64,000 nucleotides of DNA from 13-2-20CM-66-19 sp963760225. GTDB taxonomy: Bacteria; Pseudomonadota; Gammaproteobacteria; Steroidobacterales; Steroidobacteraceae. Position 1 is the first letter of the stretch. Every line of letters begins with the position of its first letter. Where the stretch lies: the NCBI GenBank assembly GCA_963760225.1, contig CAVXCD010000002.1:434001-498000 (forward strand), written 5' to 3'. Made by a program: the position numbers and the translations under genes. The notes beneath the pieces are model-generated. The model worked only from the letters and a program-made list of their open reading frames with translations, was not told the DNA's origin and ran no database searches. Positions 26,020 through 33,876 of the stretch are shown here, piece after piece.

Positions 26020-26047
26020 TTGATAGAGTATCCCCCCTAGGTATGAA
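26020..26047 (+). promoter_or_regulatory. promoter with C6-tract operator for the RcnR-like repressor gene
   Basis: TTGATA at 26020-26025 and TATGAA at 26042-26047 are 16 bases apart. The spacer holds AGTAT-CCCCCC-TAGGTAT (26027-26044), a C6 tract flanked by AT-rich short inverted bases, the architecture of RcnR sites (a G6 tract between TACT and AGTA). A related C6 site lies at 27923-27945. Confidence 0.6.
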
Positions 26048-26081
26048 CCGGCAGATGCCCCGCAACGGGAGTGGAGTTAGG

Positions 26082-26360
26082 GTGAGACACACCGTCCATG
26101 AGAGGCAGAAGTTGCTCAATCGCGTGCGCCGCATTCGCGGTCAGGTGCAAGCCGTCGAGCGCACCCTCGAAGGCGAAGCGGATTGCGCGGACGTGATGCA
26201 CCTGCTGACAGCCACCCGCGGTGCCATCAACGGCCTGCTGGCGGAAGTCCTCGAGGATCACGTGCGCGAGCACCTGGCAGGCAGCGGGCGGATCTCGAGC
26301 GCGCTGCGCACCGAGGCTGCGAACGAGCTGATCGACGTCATTCACGCCTACTTCAAGTAA
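26082..26360 (+). CDS. metal-sensing repressor, CsoR/RcnR family (Ni/Co-type ligands)
   Basis: A 92-residue all-helical repressor from GTG 26082 (GGAG six bases upstream). With this start, His3, Cys35, His60 and His64 fall exactly on the four positions used by the nickel/cobalt sensor RcnR; formaldehyde sensors of the FrmR branch lack His3 and His64. The DNA-binding core VRRIRGQVQAVERTLEG is intact. Apo-protein should bind DNA and release it with metal. Target sites are probably the C6 tracts at 26027-26044 (autoregulation) and 27928-27945, the latter in front of a CDF exporter, which resembles the dmeR-dmeF pairing of rhizobia. The metal is inferred from ligands only. Confidence 0.88.
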   Translation: MRHTVHERQKLLNRVRRIRGQVQAVERTLEGEADCADVMHLLTATRGAINGLLAEVLEDHVREHLAGSGRISSALRTEAANELIDVIHAYFK

Positions 26361-26404
26361 TCGCCGCCGGGCTGCGGATGCCGGTGGTGTGGAGCGCCGC
26401 CGGG

Positions 26405-27841
26405 TCAGTATTCCAGGTGCAGGCGCACGCCGTAGAAGCGGACCGGGCCGCGATCGCTGTTGTAGCCGGGGTTGCGCGCGTACTGAAAATCCGGACTGAG
26501 CTGCACGCGCACCGGCCAGCGGCCGATGGTCGAAGCCAGCTGTGCGCGGTAATACACCTCGAGGATCTGCTCGCGCGCATAGTCGAGCCGGCCGTCGCAC
26601 AGCACGAAGCCGCAGCCGCCCGCGGCCAGGTAGTCGCGATGCGGGCCCGAAAGACCCTCGATGACCACGCCCACACCCAGCCGGTCCGTCGCGCGACTCC
26701 AGTGCACGCCCGAGAGCTGACCACCGAGGCTGGCAAGCCGATCAACCTCGGTGAAGACGAAGGTCTCGGTCCTGCCGTCGTCCCATCCGAGGCGCATGAA
26801 CAGCCCGCTCTCGCCGTCATCGGCGAGCGGCTGCTCGGCGTTGATGCCGAAGCCGAACTTGTGACGCCCGTTGCGATCGTCCGCCACGATATTGGGACCC
26901 GTGGCGCTCGCCGCCGCGATCGCCAGGGCCTCCTGGTAATCCCCCATGCGCGCGGTGTTGCGGTAGCCGAGCAGCCGCACGATCGTCCCCGTCGACCATG
27001 GCGACACGGTGAGCTCGAGGTTCTCGCCGCGCGCCACGGCGAGCGAGCGCTCGAGTGGTTGGGCGTTCGCCAGCCAGGGCATCCGGTAGACGCCGTACTT
27101 CAGCGACCAGGCGGGGCTCAGGTAGCCGAGCACGATGCCATCGGTGTAGCCGCGGGTATTCGCCGCATAATCCCAGGCGGTGTTGTTCCACAGCGACCAG
27201 TTGAGGAACTCCGTGCGGGCGGAACCGGCGTAGCGGTTACTGTCGAAATCATCCGGCACCGCCATCCGTCCCACCTTGAGCTCGAGTCGCGGCATCGCCT
27301 CGGTGCCCGGGATCTGATCCTGGCCGCGCGCCACACGCGCGACCTCGGTCCCCAGGGGCAGCATGAAACGGGCAAACAGTCTTGCGATGTAGAACTCCTT
27401 CGGCAGGTTCTGCGCGCCCTCGCGCACCACATCTCCGTTGGTGAGCCCGGCCAGTCCGGTGCTGCCGCTCACGCCCGCCCCCATGAACTTCTCCCCGTCC
27501 AGATACAGTTGCGCCCAGGGGGCGGCGGCCCAGCCGCCGTAGAAGCCGATGGTATTGGTCGGCTGCGTGCTGCCTTGCGGGTAAAGACTCAGCGGCCCCT
27601 CGTAAGGCGAACGCAGCGCCGTCTGGTGCTGCAGCACGTAGGTGTACTGCGCGCCGAGCAGCATCGGCCAGTAGCTGGCGGGCGCCGGCACGCCCGGCAA
27701 GGGCTCATCGGCCGCTGGGGCGCTCGGCGCCTCGGGCGCCGGCGATGCGTCCGCGGCCGGCCCAGCGTGGATCTGCACGCCGTATGCGAGCAGCATCAGC
27801 CCGAGTCGCCACCCGCGTTGAACGCGCACCAGACGCATCAC
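26405..27841 (-). CDS. carbohydrate-selective porin, OprB family
   Basis: A 478-residue outer-membrane protein with a signal peptide (cleaved near IHAGP) and a proline/alanine-rich stretch after it. Beta-strand pattern with aromatic girdles, NTIGFYGGWAAAPWAQLYLDGEKFMG, the GLAGLTNGDVVREG loop, the LKVGRMAVPDDFDSN segment and the closing VRFYGVRLHLEY match OprB-type porins. It is divergent from the CDF exporter and shares with it the intergenic C6 site, so it may be controlled by the RcnR-like repressor. A minus-strand TTGACA (27915-27910) with AAGAAT 17 bases on could be its promoter. Confidence 0.82.
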   Translation of the reverse strand: MMRLVRVQRGWRLGLMLLAYGVQIHAGPAADASPAPEAPSAPAADEPLPGVPAPASYWPMLLGAQYTYVLQHQTALRSPYEGPLSLYPQGSTQPTNTIGFYGGWAAAPWAQLYLDGEKFMGAGVSGSTGLAGLTNGDVVREGAQNLPKEFYIARLFARFMLPLGTEVARVARGQDQIPGTEAMPRLELKVGRMAVPDDFDSNRYAGSARTEFLNWSLWNNTAWDYAANTRGYTDGIVLGYLSPAWSLKYGVYRMPWLANAQPLERSLAVARGENLELTVSPWSTGTIVRLLGYRNTARMGDYQEALAIAAASATGPNIVADDRNGRHKFGFGINAEQPLADDGESGLFMRLGWDDGRTETFVFTEVDRLASLGGQLSGVHWSRATDRLGVGVVIEGLSGPHRDYLAAGGCGFVLCDGRLDYAREQILEVYYRAQLASTIGRWPVRVQLSPDFQYARNPGYNSDRGPVRFYGVRLHLEY

Positions 27842-27922
27842 GTCCTGCCTTGTGAGCGGCGCGGTCGGCTACCGCGAAGGGCGCGGATTCTTTACCCCTG
27901 TAACGGCACTGTCAATAGTATA

Positions 27923-27945
27923 TATAATACCCCCCTACCCTATTA
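27923..27945 (+). promoter_or_regulatory. TATAAT box with adjacent C6-tract operator upstream of the CDF exporter
   Basis: A perfect TATAAT at 27923-27928 is followed directly by ATACCCCCCTACCCTATTA (C6 at 27930-27935), matching the C6 site in front of the RcnR-like gene. A repressor here would cover the start of transcription of the CDF gene (ATG 27971) and lie about 90-105 bases upstream of the divergent OprB gene. Confidence 0.55.
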
Positions 27946-27970
27946 ACAGCGTCTTAACACCGCCAGCCAC

Positions 27971-28936
27971 ATGCCGAATACGCACCATCACCACGTCGAC
28001 CACCGGCACGACGGCGATCCGCAAGCGGGCGGGCTCGCTGCCGCGGCACATGCGCATCACGCTGCCGATGCCGGCAGTGGACGCCGCCTGCGCACGGCCC
28101 TGGTGATCCTCTTCAGTTTCACGCTCGTCGAGGCGACGGGCGGCTACCTGGCGAACTCCATCGCGCTCATCGCCGAGGCCGTCCACATGCTGGCGGATTG
28201 CGCCTCGCTGCTGCTGGCGATCGTTGCCCTGCGCGTCTCGCAGCGCCCCGCCGACCTGCGCCGCACCTACGGTCATCGTCGCTACCAGCCGCTGGCAGCG
28301 TTCGTCAACGGTCAGGCTCTGCTGCTGCTGACCCTGTGGGTGGTATACGAGGGGGTGCGGCGACTGCTGCATGCGCCCGCGGTCGACGGGCGACTGATGC
28401 TCAGCATCGCCCTGATCGGCGGCGCCGCCAACCTGGCAGCGTTCGTGGTGCTGGCAGGTGGGCGCTCGCTCAACGAGCGCGGCGCCCGCGCCCACGTGCT
28501 GAGTGACCTGCTGGGCTCTGCTGCGGCGAGCGTCGCGGCGATCCTGATTCTCGCGCAGGGCTGGCGCCTCGCGGATCCGCTGCTGTCGCTGCTGGTAGCC
28601 GCGCTGATTTTCCGCTCGGCGTGGGCACTGACGCGCGAGTCGGCCGACGTGCTGCTGGAAGCCGTCCCGACCGGATTTGATATCGCGCGCGTCGAGTCGG
28701 AGCTGATCGGGCACGTGCCCGGGTTGACCGGCGTGCACCACGTGCACGTCTGGTCCATGACCGGTGAGCGGCCGACCGTCACCCTGCATGCGCACCTGGC
28801 CGCCGGTACCCGCCACGGCGAGGCCATTGCCGCCATCCATGCCCGTCTCGAGACTCGCTTGCGGGTCGAGCACTGTACGGTGCAAATCGAGGAGGAAGGC
28901 TCGTGCGAGACACCGGAGTGCCGCCGAGAGCTATAG
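27971..28936 (+). CDS. cation diffusion facilitator (CDF) metal exporter
   Basis: A 321-residue CDF protein. The N-terminus is very histidine-rich (HHHHVDHRHD, then AHAHHAADAG), a usual metal-gathering tail. Six helices follow. Metal site A is built by H-x-x-x-D motifs in helix 2 (EAVHMLADC) and helix 5 (RAHVLSDLLGS), the set found in Zn/Co/Ni CDFs. The C-terminal cytoplasmic domain has HHVHVWSMTGERPTVTLHAH and ends with cysteine-containing CETPEC. It exports divalent metal from cytoplasm to periplasm in exchange for protons. Likely controlled by the RcnR-like repressor through the C6 site 35 bases upstream. Confidence 0.93.
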   Translation: MPNTHHHHVDHRHDGDPQAGGLAAAAHAHHAADAGSGRRLRTALVILFSFTLVEATGGYLANSIALIAEAVHMLADCASLLLAIVALRVSQRPADLRRTYGHRRYQPLAAFVNGQALLLLTLWVVYEGVRRLLHAPAVDGRLMLSIALIGGAANLAAFVVLAGGRSLNERGARAHVLSDLLGSAAASVAAILILAQGWRLADPLLSLLVAALIFRSAWALTRESADVLLEAVPTGFDIARVESELIGHVPGLTGVHHVHVWSMTGERPTVTLHAHLAAGTRHGEAIAAIHARLETRLRVEHCTVQIEEEGSCETPECRREL

Positions 28937-28955
28937 CAGCCGTGACGCCGGCTGC
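28936..28955. terminator. hairpin between convergent CDF and secreted-protein genes
   Basis: GCAGCCG and CGGCTGC pair perfectly around a six-base loop in the 26-base gap between the two stop codons. Likely a bidirectional terminator; there is no T-run. Confidence 0.45.
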
Positions 28956-28962
28956 AGCGCAG

Positions 28963-29361
28963 TCACCGGCGCACGAGCTTGCGCGCGTCGAATGTGGCTG
29001 GACCGCCCAAGGTTGCGTTGACCAGCGTACGGCCCGACTTCGCTGAACCGTGAGGTACGCGCGCGTTGTAGGGACGGACCAGCGGCGTCGTGACGGGCAG
29101 CGCCAGAATGCGACTGGTCGGTGAGCGCAGCGCCGCGGCGGCGCGCGCGCCGATCGCTGTCGGGACCGGAGCGACGCCGGATCGGGTCGCAGCGGGGTGC
29201 GGAGCTGTCACTGTGCCGTCCGGCAGGTGCGCAGCGGCGCGCAGGCTCGACGGCCCGTGGGCCGGCGACACTACCCGCGCAGCGGTGTGCCCGGCTGCGT
29301 GAGCGGACGCGCCCACCAGCAGCAGCGCGCTCACTGCGATCGCCAGGTATCTGCCTGTCAT
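28963..29361 (-). CDS. small secreted protein coupled to the RND pump gene
   Basis: A 132-residue protein with a clear signal peptide (LAIAVSALLLVGASAHAAGH). Its ATG overlaps the TGA of the RND gene as ATGA, so it is translated by coupling and is a real gene. The mature part has no cysteine, several histidines (AGHTAARVVSPAHG, AAHLPDG, APHPAA), and is otherwise rich in Ala, Pro, Thr and Arg without clear repeats. I do not recognise a family. Its place as the last gene of the efflux operon suggests a periplasmic accessory, perhaps metal-binding; this is inference. Confidence 0.65.
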   Translation of the reverse strand: MTGRYLAIAVSALLLVGASAHAAGHTAARVVSPAHGPSSLRAAAHLPDGTVTAPHPAATRSGVAPVPTAIGARAAAALRSPTSRILALPVTTPLVRPYNARVPHGSAKSGRTLVNATLGGPATFDARKLVRR

Positions 29362-32300
29362 GCGACCTGCGCCGGCGGCGGAGCCTGCGGCGGCTCAGTC
29401 TCATGCCTGCCGAGGAACACCATGCGCAACGGCGGCACGGCGAGCAGCAGCATGATCGGTCCGAGCAGCATTCCGCCTACGATCACCGTGGCAAGCGGAC
29501 GCTGCACCTGACTGCCGATGCCGTGCGACATAGCGGCCGGCAGCAGCCCCAGGCAGGCGGACAGACTCGTCATCAGCAGCGGCCGCATGCGTTTGCTGGC
29601 CGCGTGATACATCGCCTCCTGCGGCGCCATGCCGCGACCGCGCGCCTGGTTGTAGAAGGTGAGCAGCAGGATGCTGTTCATCACCGACACCCCGAAGAGC
29701 GACACGAAGCCGATCGCGGCCGAGATGCTGAACGGCTGCCCGGTAATCCACAGCGCCCAGACACCGCCGATGATGCCGACCGGGATGCCGGCCAGCGACA
29801 GCAGCGTGTCGCGCAGCGAATTGAACAGCGAGTACAGCAACAGCACGATCAGCATCAGGCTGACAGGTACCACGAACTCCAGCCGTTCCTTTGCCTGTTG
29901 CAGGTCTTCGAACTCCCCCGACCAGATGATGCGGTATCCCGACGGCAGCGCCACGTTCCTGGCGAGGCGCGCCTGCGCCTCGGATACCGCGCCCGCGAGG
30001 TCACGTCCGCGCACGCTGAACTTCACGGGGATGAAGCGCACCATGGTTTCGTGGTAGATCCACGAGGCGCCGGTGTCGAGCGAGATCGTCGCGAGCTCGC
30101 TCAACGGCAGGTACGCGTTGCCACCGCTCGCCGTCGCGTAGCCCACCTTGATGTTGCGGATCTTGTCGATGCTGTCGCGGTACGCGGGTGGGTAGCGCAC
30201 CACCAGGTTCCACTCGCGGTCTCCTTCGAGCACCTGCGTCGCGATCGCCCCGCCCAGGGCCGCCTGGATCACGGTGTTGACGTCGCCGGTGTTCAGGCCG
30301 TAGCGCGCCACCTTGTCGCGATCGATTTTGATGTTCAGGTTCGGCTGCCCGAGTACCGGAAAGATGCCCAGATCCGTGATGCCTCGCACCTTGTTCATCT
30401 CGTCCTGCACCTGGTGGGCGAGCTTCTCCAGCATCGTCAGGTTGGGACCGAGAATCTTGACCGAATTGGCTCCCTTGACCCCGGAGATCGCCTCCTCGAT
30501 GTTGTCCTGGATGTATTGCGAGAAATTGAACACTACCCCGGGCAGCTCGTCCTGGAATTCGCCCTGGATCTGCGCGGTGAGTTCTTCTTTGCCCACTCCG
30601 CGCGGCCACTCGTCCAGTGGCTTGAGCGGCGCGAACAGCTCGACATTCGAGAACGGCGACGCGTCGGTGCCGTTGTCCGGACGCCCGTGCTGCGAGGTAA
30701 CCGTGATGACCTCGGGATGGCGCAGCAGGATCAGGCGCATCTTGCGGGTGGCCGCTTCCCCGGCCTGCAGTGAAAGCGTGGTGGGCATGGAGGCGCGAAT
30801 CCAGTAGTTGTTCTCTTCCAGCGCCGGCAGGAATTCGCTGCCCAGTCGCGGTGCCACGATCAGCAGCGTCGCAGCAATCAAGCCCAGCTCGATGCCGACC
30901 ACCAGCGCCCGTCGCGACAGCGCGAAACGCAACGCCGGATCGTAGCAGCGGTGCAGCAGCCGCACGGCGTACGTCTCGCTCTCGTGCAGACGCTCGGGCA
31001 ACAGGAAGTGGCTCAGGACCGGCGTCACGGTGAAGGTGGCGATCAATGCCCCGGCCAGCGCAAAGCCGTAGGTGCGCGCCATGGGCCCGAAGATCTGTCC
31101 CTCGACCCCCTGCATGGTGAACAGCGGTACGAAGCCCGCCGCGGTGATGAGCGTCGAGAAGAAGATCGCCTTGTCTACCTGCAGGGCGCTGACCAGGATC
31201 AGCCGCAGCCGGTCGGTCCAGCCGGCGGCGTCCGCTGTGTCGGGCGCGCGGCTCGGGTCGGCACCGTAGAAGCCGCTCGTCAGCTGCATCAGCAGCCCGC
31301 GCCTCTCCTGTTCGGGTCGCTGCAGGTTGCGAAAGACGTTCTCGGTGAGGATGACGGCTGAGTCGACGATGATGCCGAAGTCCACTGCCCCGATCGACAG
31401 CAGGTTGGCGCTCTGGTGCTGCCAAACCAGCAGGATGAGCGCAAAGAACAGCGCGAACGGGATGTTCACACCCACGACGATCGCGCTGCGCAGATTACCG
31501 AGAAACAGCCACTGAATCGCGAATACCAGCAGCACGCCAAACAGCAGGTTGTGCAGTACGGTGTGGGTCGTCAGGTTGATCAGGTAACCGCGATCGTAAA
31601 ACGGAACGACTTTCACGCCCGGCGGCAGGCTGCCGTCGCGGTTCATCTTGGCGACTTCGGCCTTGACCAGCGGCAACACTTCCGAGGTCTGCTTGGTGCG
31701 GGTCATGACCACGATCGACCCCACCACGTCGTCGTGCTGGTCCTTGCCGAAGATGCCCAGCCGCGGCGCATAGGTCATGCGGACCTGCGCCACATCCTTC
31801 ATCAGCACCGGGACGCCGTTGAATTGTCCGAGGACCACCTTGTCGATGTCGTCGACGTGGTAGCCCTGGGTGAGATCATCGTTGCCGCCGTCGTCGATCA
31901 GGCCGATGCCGCGGATGTTGATCGACTGCTGGCCGATGACGATCTCGCGCCCGCCGACGTTGATGTTGGCGTTACCGAGCGCGGTCAGCACCTGCGGCAC
32001 GGTGACGTTGAAGGCCTCGAGCTTCAGCGGGTCGAGCTGCACCTCGAATTCCTTGGTCGTGCCACCCCAGCTGTTGATGTTGATGACGCCGGGAATGGTC
32101 GACAGACGGCGCAGCACGATCCAGTCCTGGACGGTGCGCAGATCGGTCAGCGAGTAGCGCTTCGGCCTCTCGACCGTGTAGCGGAAGATCTCGCCGCTGC
32201 CGCTGTTCTGATTCACCGACGGTACCTGGTTGCCCGGCAGGGTCACGTTCTGCTGCAGCGCAAGCGTCGCCTGCGCGTACGCAAAGTCGTAATCGACGCC

Positions 32301-32597
32301 CCACTTGAAGACGACGCGCACGAACGCGAGCCCGTAGAAGGAGGTCGAGCGGATGACCTGCACTCCCGGAGTCGCGTACAGACCGATCTCCATGGGGATG
32401 GTGTAGTAGCGCTCGATCTCCTCGGCCGACAGTCCCGGCCCCTCGGCGGTGATCTCGAGGATCACCGGCGTCGGGTTCGGGTAGGACTCGATGTTGATGA
32501 CCTTGAACGCGTACAGGCCGGCGATCGCGAAGGCCAGCAGGCCGAACAGCACGATGGTGCGGCGGCTGAGACAGGCCGCGATGATGGCTTTGAGCAT
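29358..32597 (-). CDS. heavy-metal RND efflux pump, CzcA/CusA family
   Basis: A 1079-residue inner-membrane pump with 12 helices and two large periplasmic loops. It belongs to the HME branch of RND pumps: helix 4 carries AVDFGIIVDSAVILTEN, which keeps the D-F-G-x-x-x-D-x6-E pattern of CzcA proton relay residues. The N-terminus (MLKAIIAACLSRRTIVLFGLL) and the first loop (GLSAEEIERYYTIPME, related to the CzcA S-P-E-E-V-E segment) are typical. It should form a trimer with the membrane-fusion protein and outer-membrane factor encoded just upstream. The metal is not readable; no Met-triad of Cu/Ag pumps is evident. Fourth structural gene of the regulator-pump operon. Confidence 0.9.
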   Translation of the reverse strand: MLKAIIAACLSRRTIVLFGLLAFAIAGLYAFKVINIESYPNPTPVILEITAEGPGLSAEEIERYYTIPMEIGLYATPGVQVIRSTSFYGLAFVRVVFKWGVDYDFAYAQATLALQQNVTLPGNQVPSVNQNSGSGEIFRYTVERPKRYSLTDLRTVQDWIVLRRLSTIPGVININSWGGTTKEFEVQLDPLKLEAFNVTVPQVLTALGNANINVGGREIVIGQQSINIRGIGLIDDGGNDDLTQGYHVDDIDKVVLGQFNGVPVLMKDVAQVRMTYAPRLGIFGKDQHDDVVGSIVVMTRTKQTSEVLPLVKAEVAKMNRDGSLPPGVKVVPFYDRGYLINLTTHTVLHNLLFGVLLVFAIQWLFLGNLRSAIVVGVNIPFALFFALILLVWQHQSANLLSIGAVDFGIIVDSAVILTENVFRNLQRPEQERRGLLMQLTSGFYGADPSRAPDTADAAGWTDRLRLILVSALQVDKAIFFSTLITAAGFVPLFTMQGVEGQIFGPMARTYGFALAGALIATFTVTPVLSHFLLPERLHESETYAVRLLHRCYDPALRFALSRRALVVGIELGLIAATLLIVAPRLGSEFLPALEENNYWIRASMPTTLSLQAGEAATRKMRLILLRHPEVITVTSQHGRPDNGTDASPFSNVELFAPLKPLDEWPRGVGKEELTAQIQGEFQDELPGVVFNFSQYIQDNIEEAISGVKGANSVKILGPNLTMLEKLAHQVQDEMNKVRGITDLGIFPVLGQPNLNIKIDRDKVARYGLNTGDVNTVIQAALGGAIATQVLEGDREWNLVVRYPPAYRDSIDKIRNIKVGYATASGGNAYLPLSELATISLDTGASWIYHETMVRFIPVKFSVRGRDLAGAVSEAQARLARNVALPSGYRIIWSGEFEDLQQAKERLEFVVPVSLMLIVLLLYSLFNSLRDTLLSLAGIPVGIIGGVWALWITGQPFSISAAIGFVSLFGVSVMNSILLLTFYNQARGRGMAPQEAMYHAASKRMRPLLMTSLSACLGLLPAAMSHGIGSQVQRPLATVIVGGMLLGPIMLLLAVPPLRMVFLGRHETEPPQAPPPAQVA

Positions 32598-32631
32598 GGC
32601 CTGTCGGGAGGTGCCGCCGCCTGAAGCTCGC

Positions 32632-33858
32632 TCAATCGTTCGGGGGCGCGTAGAGAATGTTGCTCACGAACACCGCGCCGTCCGTGACCACCAGGTCGCC
32701 GCGCTGCAGGCCCGCCAGCACCGGGTATTGCCCGTCGAGCGGCTCGCCCAGCTTGACGATGCGTTGCGTGAAGCGGCGACGATCCGTCGTGATCCATGCC
32801 GCAAAGCTGCCATCGCCGTTGCGCACTACGCCATTCACCGGTATGGCGAGTGACTTCACGGGGTCGTGAACCTGTATGGCGAAGCTCGCCAGCATTCCGG
32901 CGATCAGCTCATCGTTGGGGTCGGCGACCTCACAGCGCACCACGATGCGGTGCGTGTTCACATCCAGCGAGCGGCCGAGTCGCGACACCCTGCCTTCGAA
33001 CACCCGGCCGGGATAGGCCATCACCGCGGCGCGGATCGGCTGACCCAGGCGGTAGAGCGGACTGTCGCTTTCGATGACGTTCGCCACCATCCACTTGGTT
33101 CGCAGATCAGCCACCGAGTAAGGCGCCGGCACGGATCCGGGCTGCTCCAGCAACCCCGGCGCGGCGTTACGCGCCGTGATGCGACCGCTGATCGGACTCT
33201 TGATGATCAACGCCGGCTCGACCTGCCGTTTGGCAACGATGCGATCAATCTCACTCTCGGTCCTGCCGAAGATCGCGACCGCGTTGCGTGCCGCCTTCAA
33301 CGCCCCTTCCGCCGTCTGCTGGTTGGCCACCGCGCTCTCGTAGTCGTTCTGATCGATGCCGTGGGCCGCATACAGCCTGGTGGCCCGTTGCAGGGCGCTG
33401 CTGGTCTGCTCGAGCGTCGCCGCCGCACCGATGAGATTGGCTTCCGCCGCGAGAAAGTCCGGACTCTCGATCGTGAACAGCACCTGGCCTTTCTTCACCA
33501 GGTCACCGAGATCGGCATAGGTCTGAATGATGCGGCCCTGGTAGGGGGTGAACACCTGCACGTTCAGGTCCTGGTTGAAATCGATGATTCCGACCGCCTG
33601 TTTGCGGTACACGAACTCATGATCAGCGATCGGTCCGATCTTGATGGCAGCGAGCTGCGATGCGCGCAGTGCCACGGTATCGGCGCCCGGCGCCGCGGCG
33701 CTGCTCTGCCGTGCGGTATCGGTCTCGGCGGCGTTGCCGCTGGCGCCGCGCAGCGCCACGCCGCTGAACGTCGCGAGCAGCGCGACCGCGACCCCCGCGG
33801 CCGCCACTCGCAGGCCCACCCGGCCGCTGACACGCACTGACAGAATTGATTGGCGCAT
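32632..33858 (-). CDS. RND membrane-fusion (periplasmic adaptor) protein, CzcB-like
   Basis: A 408-residue adaptor with one N-terminal membrane segment or signal (about residues 16-38). The lipoyl half-motifs (VFTPYQGRIIQTYADLGDLVKKGQVLFTIESPDF and LIIKSPISGRITARNAAPG) flank a coiled-coil hairpin (about 140-215), followed by a beta-barrel and membrane-proximal domain (LAIPVNGVVRNGDGSFAAWI). It lacks the extra N-terminal His-rich domain found in some CzcB proteins. It bridges the pump and the outer-membrane channel. Eighteen bases separate it from the outer-membrane factor gene and 34 from the pump gene. Confidence 0.9.
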   Translation of the reverse strand: MRQSILSVRVSGRVGLRVAAAGVAVALLATFSGVALRGASGNAAETDTARQSSAAAPGADTVALRASQLAAIKIGPIADHEFVYRKQAVGIIDFNQDLNVQVFTPYQGRIIQTYADLGDLVKKGQVLFTIESPDFLAAEANLIGAAATLEQTSSALQRATRLYAAHGIDQNDYESAVANQQTAEGALKAARNAVAIFGRTESEIDRIVAKRQVEPALIIKSPISGRITARNAAPGLLEQPGSVPAPYSVADLRTKWMVANVIESDSPLYRLGQPIRAAVMAYPGRVFEGRVSRLGRSLDVNTHRIVVRCEVADPNDELIAGMLASFAIQVHDPVKSLAIPVNGVVRNGDGSFAAWITTDRRRFTQRIVKLGEPLDGQYPVLAGLQRGDLVVTDGAVFVSNILYAPPND

Positions 33859-33876
33859 GGGAGTCTTCGTTCGCAG

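Noticed and set aside
26183..27946. 587-codon plus-strand frame across the RcnR-like gene end and the OprB porin
   Set aside because: Runs through a real gene in another frame and antisense to the porin; Arg/His-rich filler.
29121..32624. Long plus-strand open frames (29121-30773 and 31416-32624) opposite the RND pump
   Set aside because: Low-complexity Arg/Gln/His-rich translations without motifs; the RND gene on the other strand is certain.
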